From Panopea generosa (taxonomy: Eukaryota > Mollusca > Bivalvia > Adapedonta > Hiatellidae): DNA of 64,000 nucleotides. The notes beneath the pieces are model-generated. The model saw nothing but the letters and a program-made list of their open reading frames with translations, searched no databases and was not told the origin of the DNA. The stretch is taken from positions 17,842,301 to 17,906,300 of the forward strand of contig CM055909.1 of assembly GCA_029582155.1 (NCBI GenBank), in the 5' to 3' direction. Numbering within the stretch: position 1 is the first letter of the stretch; every line of letters starts with the position of its first letter. This document shows positions 49,697 to 62,500 of the stretch, piece by piece. The position numbers and the translations under genes were made by a program.

Positions 49697-52600
49697 ATCC
49701 AGTTATAGCAATCAGGGACGAATGGTTGGTTAATACCACCCTTTGATCATCAAGTTATTGTATTCAGGGACGAATGGTTTGTTAATATCATCATTGATTA
49801 TCCAGCCATTGCAATCATTGGACGAATGGATGATAAATACCACCCTTGATTTCAAGCCATTGTCATCAGAGACGGAGGGTTGGTAAATACCCTCTTGATC
49901 ATCCAGCCATTGCCATCAGGGACGGATGGTTTGTTAATACCCTCTCGTTCATCTAGCAATTGCTATTACGGACGAATGGTTGGTAAATACCCTCTTGATC
50001 ATCCAGACATTGCCATCAGAGACGAATTGTTCGTAAATACCACCCATCATCATCCAGTTATTGCCATCAGGGATGAAATGTTGGTAAATACCATCCTTGA
50101 TCATCCAGCAATTGCCATCAGGGATGAATTGTTGATAAATACCACCTTTGATCATCCAGCCATTGCCATCAGGGATGAATTGTTGGTAAATACCACCCAT
50201 CATCATCCAGTTATTGCCATCAGGGATGAAATGTTGGTAAATACCACCATTGATCATCCAGCCATTGCCATCAGGGATGAAATGTTGGTAAATACCATCC
50301 TTGATCATCCAGCCATTGCCATCAGGGATGAATGGTTGGTAAATACCGACCTTGATTGTCCAGCCATTGCCATCCGGAACGAATGATTGGTAAATCCCGC
50401 ACTTGATTATCCAGTCATTGTCATCAGGGACGAATGGTTGGTAAATGCCACCCAATATTATCAACCCATTGTCACCAGGGACGGATGGTTGTTAATTACC
50501 ACCATTGATTATCCAGCCATTGCAATCAGAGACGAATGGATGATAAATACCACCCTTGATTTCCAGCCATTGTCATCAAAGACGGATGGTTGGTAAATAC
50601 CCTCTTGATCATCCAGCCATTGCCATCAGAGACGGATTGTTTGTTAATACCCTCTCGTTAATCTAGCAATTGCTATTACGGACGAATGGTTGGTAAATAC
50701 CCTCTTGATTATCCAGACATTGCCAACAGGGATGGAATGTTGGTGAATACCATCCTTGATCATCCAGCTATTGCCATCAGGGACGAATGGTTGGTAAATA
50801 CCACCCTTGATTGTCCAGCCATTGCCATCCGGTACGAATTGTTGGTAAATCCCACACTTGATTATCCAGCCATTGTCCCCAGGGACGGATGGTTGTTAAT
50901 TACCACCACTGATTATACAGCAATTGCCATCAGGGACGGTTAGTTGGTAAATATCACCCTTGATTATCCAGCCATGTCATCAGGGACAGATTGTTGGTAA
51001 ATACGATCCTTGATTATCCAGCCATTGTTATCGGGGACAAATGGTTGGTAAATATCACCCTTGATTATCCAGCTATTGTCATCAGGGACGCATGGTTGTT
51101 AAATACTCCCATGATAATCCACCCATTGTCACCAGGGACGGATGGTTGTTAATTACCACCACTGATTATCCAGCAATTGTCATCAGTGACGGATGGATGG
51201 TAAATACCACCCTTGATTATCCACCCATTGTTATCAGGGACGAATGGTTGGTAAATACCACCCTTGATTATCCAGCCATTGTTATCGGGGACGTATGGTT
51301 GGTAAATATCACCCTTGATTATCCAGCTATTGTCATCAGGGACGCATGGTTGTTAAATACTCCCATGATAATCCACCCATTGTCACCAGGGACGGATGGT
51401 TGTTAATTACCACCACTGATTATCCAGCAATTGTCATCAGTGACGGATGGATGGTAAATACCACCCTTGATTATCCACCCATTGTTATCAGGGACGAATG
51501 GTTAGTAAATACAACCCTTGATTATCCAGCCATTGTCATCAGGGACGTATGGTTGGTAAATACCGCCCTTGATTTTCCAGCCATTGTCATCAGGAACGGA
51601 TGGTAGGTAAACACCGCCCTTCATCATCCAGTTATAGCAATCAGGGACGAATGGTTGGCTAATACCACCCTTTGATCATCAAGTTATTGTATTCAGGGAC
51701 GAATGGTTTGTTAATATCATCATTGATTATCCAGCCATTGAAATCATGGACGAATGGATTATAATTACCACCCTTGATTTCAAGCCATTGTCATCAGAGA
51801 CGGAGGGTTGGTAAATACCCTCTTGATCATCCAGCCATTGCCATTTGGGACGGATGGTTTGTTAATACCCTCTCGTTCATCTAGCAATTGCTATTACGGA
51901 CGAATGGTTGGTAAATACCCTCTTGATCATCCAGACATTGCCATCAGGGACGAATTGTTGGTAAATACCACCCATCATCATCCAGTTATTGCCATCAGGG
52001 ATGAAATGTTGGTAAATGCCATCCTTGATCATCCAGCAATTGCCATCAGGGATGAATTGTTGGTAAATACTACCTTTGATCATCCAGCCATTGCCATCAG
52101 GGATGAATTGTTGGTAAATACCACCCATCATCATCCAGTTATTGCCATCAGGGATGAAATGTTGGTAAATACCACCCTTGATCATCCAGCCATTGCCATC
52201 AGGGATGAAATGTTGGTAAATACCATCCTTGATCATCCAGCCATTGCCATCAGGGATGAATGGTTGGTAAATACCTACCTTGATTGTCCAGCCATTGCCA
52301 TCCGGAACGAATGGTTGGTAAATCCCGCACTTGATTATCCAGCCATTGTCATCAGGGACGAATGGTTGGTAAATGCCACCCAATATTATCAACCCATTGT
52401 CACCAGGGACGGATGGTTGTTAATTACCACCATTGATTATCCAGCCATTGCAATCAGGGACGAATGGATGATAAATACCACCCTTGATTTTCAGCCATTG
52501 TCATCAAAGACGGACGGTTGGTAAATACACTCTTGATCATCCAGCCATTGCCATCAGAGACGGATTGTTTGTTAATACCCTCTCGTTCATCTAGCAATTG

Positions 52601-53552
52601 CTATTACGGACGAATAGTTGGTAAATACCCTCTTGATTATCCAGACATTGCCATCAGGGATGGAATGTTGGTGAATACCATTCTTGATCATCCAGCTATT
52701 GCCATCAGGGACGAATGGTTGGTAAATACCACCCTTGATTGTCCAGCCATTGCCATCCGGTACGAATTGTTGGTAAATCCCACACTTGAATATCCAGCCA
52801 TTGTCACCAGGGACGGATGGTTGTTAATTACCACCACTGATTATACAGCCATTGCCATCAGGGACGGTTAGTTGGTAAATATCACCCTTGATTATCCAGC
52901 CATTGCCATCAGGGACAGATTGTTGGTAAATACGATCCTTGATTATCCAGCCATTGTTATCGGGGACAAATGGTTGGTAAATATCACCCTTGATTATCCA
53001 GCTATTGTCATCAGGGACGCATGGTTGTTAAATACTCCCATGATAATCCACCCATTGTCACCAGGGACAGATGGTTGTTAATTACCACCACTGATTATCC
53101 AGCAATTGTCATCAGTGACGGATGGATGTTAAATACGACCCTTGATTATCCACCCATTGTTATAAGGGACGAATGGTTGGTAAATACCACCCTTGATTAT
53201 CCAGCCATTGTCATCAGGGACGTATGGTTGGTAAATACCGCCCTTGATTTTCCGGCCATTGTTATCGGGGACGTATGGTTGGTAAATACCACCCTTGATT
53301 ATCCAGCTATTGTCATCAGGGACGAATAGTTGTTAAATACCCCCATGATAATCCAGCTATTGCCATCAGGGACGAATGCTGATATATACCACCCTTCATT
53401 ATCCAGCTTTTGTCATCCGGAACGGATGGTTGGTAAATAGTCCACTTGGTCATCCAGCCATTGTCATCAGTGACGGATGGATGGTAAATACCACCCTTGA
53501 TTATCCACCCATTGTTATCAGGGACGAATGGTTGGTATATACCACCCTTGAT
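49697..53552. repeat. Tandem higher-order duplication of about 1,928 bp in the 51-bp array
   Basis: Marker variants recur with the same spacing: the frame beginning at 49880 recurs at 51808, 49949-50464 recurs at 51877-52392, and 51092 recurs at 53021 (offsets 1928-1929). The left copy has an extra internal 254-bp duplication (51092/51346, five units). 1928 is not a multiple of 51, so the block carries its own indels. Confidence 0.88.
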
Positions 53553-56500
53553 TATCCAGCCATTGTCATCAGGGACGTATGGTTGGTAAATACCGCCCTT
53601 GATTTTCCAGCCATTGTTATCGGGGACGTATGGTTGGTAAATACCACCCTTGATTATCCAGCTATTGTCATCAGGGACGAATGGTTGTTAAATACCCCCA
53701 TGATAATCCAGCTATTGCCATCAGGGACGAATGCTGATATATACCACCCTTCATTATCCAGCTATTGTCATCCGGAACGGATGGTTGGTAAATAGTCCAC
53801 TTGATCATCCAGCCATTGCCATCAGGGACAAATGTTGGTAAATACCACCCTAAATCATCCAGCTTTTCCCATCAGGGACAGATGGTTGGTAAATACCACA
53901 CTTGAAAATACAGTTATTGCCATAAGGGACGAATGGTTTGGAAATATTCCCTTAATTATTCGGCCATTGTCTAAACGGACGGATGGTTGATAAATACCAA
54001 CCTTGATTTTCGTGTCATAGTCATCAGGAACGAAGGTTGGTAAATACCACCTTTGAATATCCAGCCATTGTCACCAGGGACGAATGATTGGTAAATACCA
54101 CCCTTGATTATCAAGCCATTGTCATCTGGGTCGGATGGTTGGTAAATACTATTCTTGATTATCCGGCAATTTTCATCAGGAACAGATGGTTGGTAAATAC
54201 CACCCTTGATTATCCAGCCATTGTTATCAGGGACGAATAGTTGGTATATACCACCCGTGATTATCCAGCTATTGTCATCAGGGACGGATGGTTGCTAAAT
54301 ACCACCTTGGTCATCCAGCCATTGCCATCAGGGACAAATGTTGGTAAAAACCACCCTTGATTATCCAGCTATTGTCTTCAGGGACGGATGGTTGGTAAAT
54401 ACACCCTTGATCATCCAGCCATTGCCATCAGTGACGAATGTTGGTAAATATCATACTTGATCATCCAACTATTGCCATCAGGAACGGATGGTTGGTAAAT
54501 TCCATCATAGATTATCCAGCTATTGTCATCAGGGACGGATGGTTGGTTAATACCCCTTGATCATCCAGCCATTGCCATCATGGTCGAATGTTGGTAAATA
54601 CCCCTTGATCATCCAGTTATTGCCATCAGGGACGGATGGTTTGTAAACACCACTCTTGATAATACAGTAATCATCAGGGACGAATGATTTGTAAATACTC
54701 CCTTGATTATTCGGCCATTGTCATCACGGTCGGTTTGTTGATAAATACCATACTTGATTATCCAGCCATAGACATCAGGGACGACTGGTATGTCAATACC
54801 CATTTGATCATCTAGCCATTGCTTTTATGGACGAATGTTGGTAAATTGCCATCAGGGTCGGATGGTTTGAAAATATCACCCTTGATTATCCAGCCATAGT
54901 CATCAGGGACGAATGGTTGGTGAATACCCATTTGATCATCCAGCAATTGTTATCAGAGATGAATGGTTGGTAAATAACACCGTTTATTATTCAGCCATTG
55001 TCATCTGGGACGAATGGTTGGTGAATACTACCATTGGTTATCCAGCCATTGTCATCAGGGACGGATGGTTGGTAACTAACACCCTTGGTTATCCAGCCAT
55101 TGTCATCTGGGACGAATGGTCGGTAAATCCCACCCTTGATTATCCGGCCATTGTCATCAGGGACGGATGGTTGGTAAATACCCCTTGGTTATCCCGCCAT
55201 TGTCATCAGGGAGGGATGGTTGGTAAATACCACCCTTTATTATTCAGCCATTGTCATCAGGGACGAATGGTTGGTAACTACCACCCTTGGTTATCCAGCC
55301 ATTGTCATCTGGGACGAATGGTCGGTAAATCCCACCCTTGATTATCCGGCCATTGTCATCAGGGACGGATGGTTGGTAAATACCCCTTGGTTATCCCGCC
55401 ATTGTCCTCAGGGAGGGATGGTTGGTAAATACCACCCTTTATTATTCAGCCATTGTCATCAGGGACGAATGGTTGGTAAATACCACCCTTGATTATCCAG
55501 CCATTGCCATCAGGGATGAAAGTTGGTGAATACCCCTTGATCATCCAGTTATTGCCATCAGGGACGGATGGTTGGTAAATAGCAGTCTTGATAAAACAGA
55601 TATTGCCATCAGGGCAGAATGGTTTAATAAATACCACCCTTGATTATCCAGCCATAGTCATCAGGGACGAATGGTTGGTAAATACCCATTTGATCATCTA
55701 GACAATGCCATTATGGACGAATGTTGGTAAGTACCACCATTTATTATCCAGCCATTGTCATCAGGGACAGATGATTGGTAAATACCACCCTTGATTGTCC
55801 AGCCATTGTTATCGTGGACGAATGGTTGGAAAATACCACCCTTGATTATTTAGCCATTGTCATCAGGGACTGATTGTTCGTAATACCACCCATTATTATC
55901 CAGCCATTGTCACCAGGGACGAATTGTTGGTAAATACCTCCCTTGATTATCAAGCCATTGTCATTTGGGACTGATTGTTGGTAAATACCACACTTGATAA
56001 TCGAGCCATTGTTATCAGGGACGAATGGTTGCTAAATACAAATCTTGATTATCAAGCCATTGTCATCAAGGATGAATGTTGGTAAATATTACCCTTGATC
56101 ATCCAGTTATTGATATCAAGGACGGATTGTTGGTAAATACCACCTTTGATAATACAGTAATTGCCATCAAAGACTAATGGTTGGTTTATACCACACTAGA
56201 TTGTCCAGTCATTGCAATCAGGGACGAATGGTTTGTAAATACTCCATTGATTATCTGGCCATATTCATCAGGGACGAATGGCTGGTGAATACCCATTTGA
56301 TCACCCAAACATTGCAATAAGAGACGAATGCTTGGTAAATACCACCCTTGATTATCCAGCCGTTGTTATCAGGGACGAATGGTTGGTAAAAAACCACCAT
56401 TGATTATCCAGCCATTTTCATCAGTGACGAATGGTTGGTAAATACCAATTTGATAATCCAGACATTGCAATCAGAGACGAATGGTTTGTAAATACCACAC

Positions 56501-59500
56501 TTGATAATCCAGCAATTATCATCAGAGACGAATGGTTGGTAAATACCACTGATTATCCAGCCATTGCCATCAGAGACGAATGGTTGGTAAATACCACCCT
56601 TGATCATCCAACCATTGCCATCAGAGACGAATGGTTGGTAAATACCACCCTTGATTATCCAGCCATTGTCATCAGAGACTGATGGTTGGTAAATATCACC
56701 CTTTATTATCCAACCATTGTCATCAGGGACGAATGTTTGGTAAATACCACCCTTGATTATCCAGCCATTGTCATCTGGGACGGATGGTTGGTAAAACCAA
56801 CCTTTATTATCCAGCCATTGTCATCAGGGACGAATGGATGGTAAATACCACCATTGATTATCCAGCCATTTTCACCTGGGACTGATTGTTGGTAAATACC
56901 ACCCTTGATTATCCGACCATTTTCATTAGGGACAGATGTTTGGTAAATACCAACCTTGATTATGCAGCCATTGTCATCAGGGACGAATAGTTGGTAAATA
57001 AAACTCTTGATTATCCAGCCATTGTTATCAGGGACGAATGGTTGGTAAATACCACTCTTGATTATCAAGCCATTGTCATCACGGTTGAATGTTTGTAAAT
57101 ACCACCCTTGATCATCCAGTTATTGACATCAAGGACTGATTGTTGGTAAATACCACGCTTGATAATACAGTAATTGCCATCATAGACTAATGGTTGGTTA
57201 ATACCACACTTGATTGTCCATTTATTGTCATCAAGGAAGAATGGTTTATAAATACTCCATTGATTATCCGGCCATATTCATCAGGGACGAATGGTTGGTA
57301 AATACCACCATTGGTTATCCAGCCATTGCCATCAAGGACGGATTGTTGGTAAATATCACCCTTGATTATCCAGCCATAGTCATCAGGGACGAATGGTTGG
57401 TAAATAACCATTTGATCATCCAGACATTGCCATCAGAGACGAATGGTTGGTAAATAGCACCCTTGATTATCCAGTCATTGTCATCAGAGACGGATGGTTG
57501 GTAAATACCATCCTTTATTATCCAGCCATTGTCATCAGGGACGAATGGTTGATAAAAACCACACTTGATTATCAAGCCATTTTCATCTGGGACGGATGGT
57601 TGGTAATACCACCCTTTATTATCCAGCCATTGTCATCAGGGACGAATGGTTGGTAAATACCACCCTTGATTATCAAGCCATTGTCATCTAGGACTGATTG
57701 TTGGTAAATACCACCCTTGATTATCCAGGTATTGCCATCAGGAACAGATGGTTGGTAAATATCACCCTTGATTATCCGACCATTTTCATCAGGGACAGAT
57801 GTTTGGTCAATACCAACCTTGATTATCCAGCCATTGTCATAAGTGACGAATGGTTGGTAAATACCACCCTTGATTATCCAGCCATTGTTATCAGGGACGA
57901 ATTGTTGGTAAATACCACCCTTGATCATCCAGTTATTGACATCAAGAACGGATTGTTGGTAAATACACCCTTAATAATACAGTAATTGCCATCAGAGACG
58001 AATGGTTGGTTAAAACCACACTTGATTGTCCAATCATTGCCATCAGGGACGAATGATTTGTAAATATTCCATTGATTATCCTGCCATAGTCATTACGGAC
58101 GGATGGTTGGTAAATACCACCCTTGATTATCGACCCATAGTCATCAGGGACGAATGGTTGGTACATAAACATTTGATCATCCAGACATTGTCTTCAGAGA
58201 CGAATGGTTGGTAAATACCACTATTGATTATCCAACCGTTGTCATCAGGGACGGATGATTGGTAAATACCACCCTTTATTATCCAGCCATTGTCATCAGG
58301 GACGAATAGTTGGTAAATACCACCCTTGATTATCCAGCCATTGTCATATGGGACGGATTGTTGGTAAAAACCACCATTGATTATCCAGCCATTGTCATAA
58401 GGAATGGAATGTTGGTAAAAACTACCCTTTATTATCCAGCCATTGTCATCTGGGACGGATTGTTGGTAAATACCACCTTTGATTATCCAGCCATTGCCTT
58501 CAGGGACGGATGGTTGGTAAATATCAACATTGATTATCCAGCCATAGTCATCAAGGACGGATGGTTGGAAAATACCACCCTTGATTATCCAGCCATTGCC
58601 ACCAGGGACGGATGGTTGGTAAATATCACCCTTGATTATCCAGCCATAGTCATCAGGGACGAATGGTTGGTAAATACTCATTTGATCATCCGGACATTGC
58701 CATTAGAGACGAATGGTTGGTAACTACCACCCTTGATTATCAAGCCATTGTCATCAGGAACGGATGGTTGGTAAATACCACCCTTTTATCATCCAGCCAT
58801 TGTCATCAGGGACGAATGGTTGGTAAATACCACACTTGATGATCCAGCCATTGCCATCTGGGACGGATGGTTGGTAAATATCACCCTTGATTATCCAGCC
58901 ATTGTCATCAGGGACAGATGGTTAGTAAATACCACACTTGTTTTTCCAACCATGGTCATCAGGGACGGATGGTTGGTAAAAATCACCCTTGATCATCCAG
59001 CCATTGCCATCAGGGACATATTGCTGATAAATATCACCCTTGATTATCCAGCCATTGTCATCAGGGACAGATGGTTGGTAAATACCACCCTTGATTATCA
59101 AGCCAATGTTATCAGGGACAAATGGTTGGTAAATACCACCCTTGATTATCCAGCCATTGTCATCAGGGACAAATGGTTGGTAAATACCACCTTTGATTAT
59201 CCAGCCATTGTCATCAGCGACGGATGGTTAGTAAATATCACCCTTGATTATCCAGCCATAGACATCAGGGAGGAATTGTTGGTCAATACCCATTTGATTA
59301 TCCAGACATTGCCATCAGAGACGAATGGTTGGTAAATATCACCCTTGATTATCCAGCCATTGTCATCATGGACGGATGGTTGTTAAATACCACCCTTTAT
59401 TATCCACCCATTGTCATCAGGGAAAGATTGTTAGTAAAAAACTACCCTTGATTATCCAGCCGTTGTCATCAGGGACAGATGGTTAGTAAATATCACCCTT

Positions 59501-59584
59501 GATTATCCAGCCATTGTTATCTGGGACAAATGGTTGGTAAATACCACCCTTGATTATTAAGCCATTGTTATCAGGGACGAATGT

Positions 59585-62500
59585 TTGGTAAATACCACCC
59601 TTGATTATCCAGCCATTGTCATCAGGGACGAAATGTTGGTAAATACCACCCTTGACTATCCAGCCATTGTCATCAGCGACGGATCGTTGTTAAATACCAC
59701 CCTTAATTATCCAGTTATTGCAATCAAGAACGGATGGTCGGTAAATACCTCTCTTGATTATCCAGCTATTGTCATCAGGGACGGATGTTTGGTAAATACA
59801 CCTTGAAAATCCTACCATTGCCATCATGGACGAATGTTGGTAAATACCTCCCTTGATAATCCAGTTATTTTCATCAAGGACTGATGTTTGGTAAATACCA
59901 CCCTTGATATTACAGATATTGCAATCAAAGAGGATGGTATGTAAATACAACCTTGATTATCCGGCCATTGTCATTACAGACAAATGGATGGTAAATACCA
60001 CCCTTGATTATCCAGCCATTGCCATCAGGAACGGATGGATGGTAAATATCACTCTTGATTATCCAGTCAAAGTCATCAGGGACGAATGGTTGGTAAAAAC
60101 CACCCTTGATTATCCAGCCATTGTTAACAGGGACGAATGTTTGGTAAATACCACCCTTGATTTTCCAGCCATTGTCATCAGGGACGAAATGTTGGTAAAT
60201 ACCACACTTGACTATTCAGTCATTGTCATCAACGACGGATCGTTGTTAAATACCACCCTTGATTATCCAGCTATTGCAATCAGGAACGGATGGTCGGTAA
60301 ATACCTCTCTTGATTATCCAGCTATTGTCATCAGGGTCGGATGTTTGGTAAATACACCTTGAAAATCCTGCCATTGCCATCATGGACGAATGTTGGTAAA
60401 TACCTCCCTTGATAATCCAGTTATTTTCATCAAGGACTGATGTTTGGTAAATACCACCCTTGATAATACAGTAATTGCAATCAAAGAGGATGGTTTGTAA
60501 ATACTCCCTTGATTATCCAGCCATTGTCATTACGGACGAATAGATGGTAAATACCACCCTTGATGAACCAGCCATTGCCATCATGGAGGAATGGTTGGTA
60601 AATACCACCCTTAATTATCCAGCCTTTGCCATCAGGGACGAAAGGTTGGTAAATACCACCCATAGTTATCCAGCCATTGTCATCAGGGAGGAATGGTTGG
60701 TAAATACCACCCTTGATTATTCAGCCTTTGCCATCAGGGACGAATGGTTGGTAAATACCACCCTTGGTTATCCAGCCATTGTCATCAGGGACGAATGGTT
60801 GGCAAATACCACCATTGATTATCCAGCCATTGTCATCAGAGACGAATGGTTGGTAAATACCACCCTTTATTATTCAGCCATTTTCATCTGGGACGAATGG
60901 TTGGTAAATACAACCCTTTATTATCCAGCCATTGCCACCAGGGACGAATGGTTGGTAAATACCACCCTTGGTTATCCAGCCATTTTCATCAGGGACGAAT
61001 GGGTGGTAAATACCACCCTTGATTATCCAGCCATTGTCATCAGAGACGAATGGTTGGTAAACACCACCCTTGATTATCTAGCCATTGTCATCAGAGACGA
61101 ATGGTTGGTAAATACCACCCTTGATTATCCAGCCATTGCCATCAAGGACGAATGGTTGGTAAATACCACCCTTGATTATCCATCCATTGTCATCAGGGAG
61201 GAATGGTTGGTAAATACCACCCTTGGTTATCCAGCCATTGTCATCAGTGAGGAATGGTTGGTAAATACCACCCTTTATTATCCAGCCATTGTCATCAGGG
61301 ACGAAATTTTGGTAAATACCACACTTGACTATCCAGCCATTGTCATCAACGACGGATCGTTGTTAAATACCACCCTTGATTATCCAGCTATTGCAATCAG
61401 GAACGGATGGTCGGTAAATACCTCTCTTGATTATCCAGCAATTGTCATCAGGGTCGGATGTTTGGTAAATACACCTTGAAAATCCTGCCATTGCCATCAT
61501 GGACGAATGTTGGTAAATACCTCCCTTGATAATCCAGTTATTTTCATCAAGGACTGATGTTTGGTAAATACCACCCTTGATAATACAGTAATTGCAATCA
61601 AAGAAGATGGTTTGTAAATACTCCCTTGATTATCCAGCCATTGTCATCAGGGAGGAATGGTTGGTAAATACCACCCTTGATGAACCAGCCATTGCCATCA
61701 TGGAGGAATGGTTGGTAAATACCTACCTTATTTATCCAGCCTTTGCCATCAGGGACGAAAGGTTGGTAAATACCACACTTGACTATCCAGCCATTGTCAT
61801 CAACGACGGATCGTTGTTAAATACCACCCTTGATTATCCAGCTATTGCAATCAGGAACGGATGGTCGGTAAATACCTCTCTTGATTATCCAGCTATTGTC
61901 ATCAGTGTCGGATGTTTGGTAAATACACCTTGAAAATCCTGCCATTGCCATCATGGACGAATGTTGGTAAATACCTCCCTTGATAATCCAGTTATTTTCA
62001 TCAAGGACTGATGTTTGGTAAATACCACTCTTGATAATACAGTAATTGCAATCAAAGAGGATGGTTTGTAAATACTCCCTTGATTATCCAGCCATTGTCA
62101 TTACGGACGAATAGATGGTAAATACCACCCTTGATGAACCAGCCATTGCCATCATGGAGGAATGGTTGGTAAATACCACCCTTAATTCTCCAGCCTTTGC
62201 CACCAGGGACGAAAGGTTGGTAAATACCACCCTTGGTTATCCAGCCATTGTCATCAGGGACGAATGGTTGGTAAATACCACCATTGATTATCCAGCCATT
62301 GTCATTAGAGACGAATGGTTGGTAAATACCACCCTTTATTATTCAGCCATTTTCATCTGGGACGAATGGTTGGTAAATACCACCCTTTATTATCCAGCCA
62401 TTGCCACCAGGGACGAATGGTTGGTAAATACCACCCTTGGTTATCCAGCCATTTTCATCAGGGACGAATGGGTGGTAAATACCACCCTTGATTATCCAGC

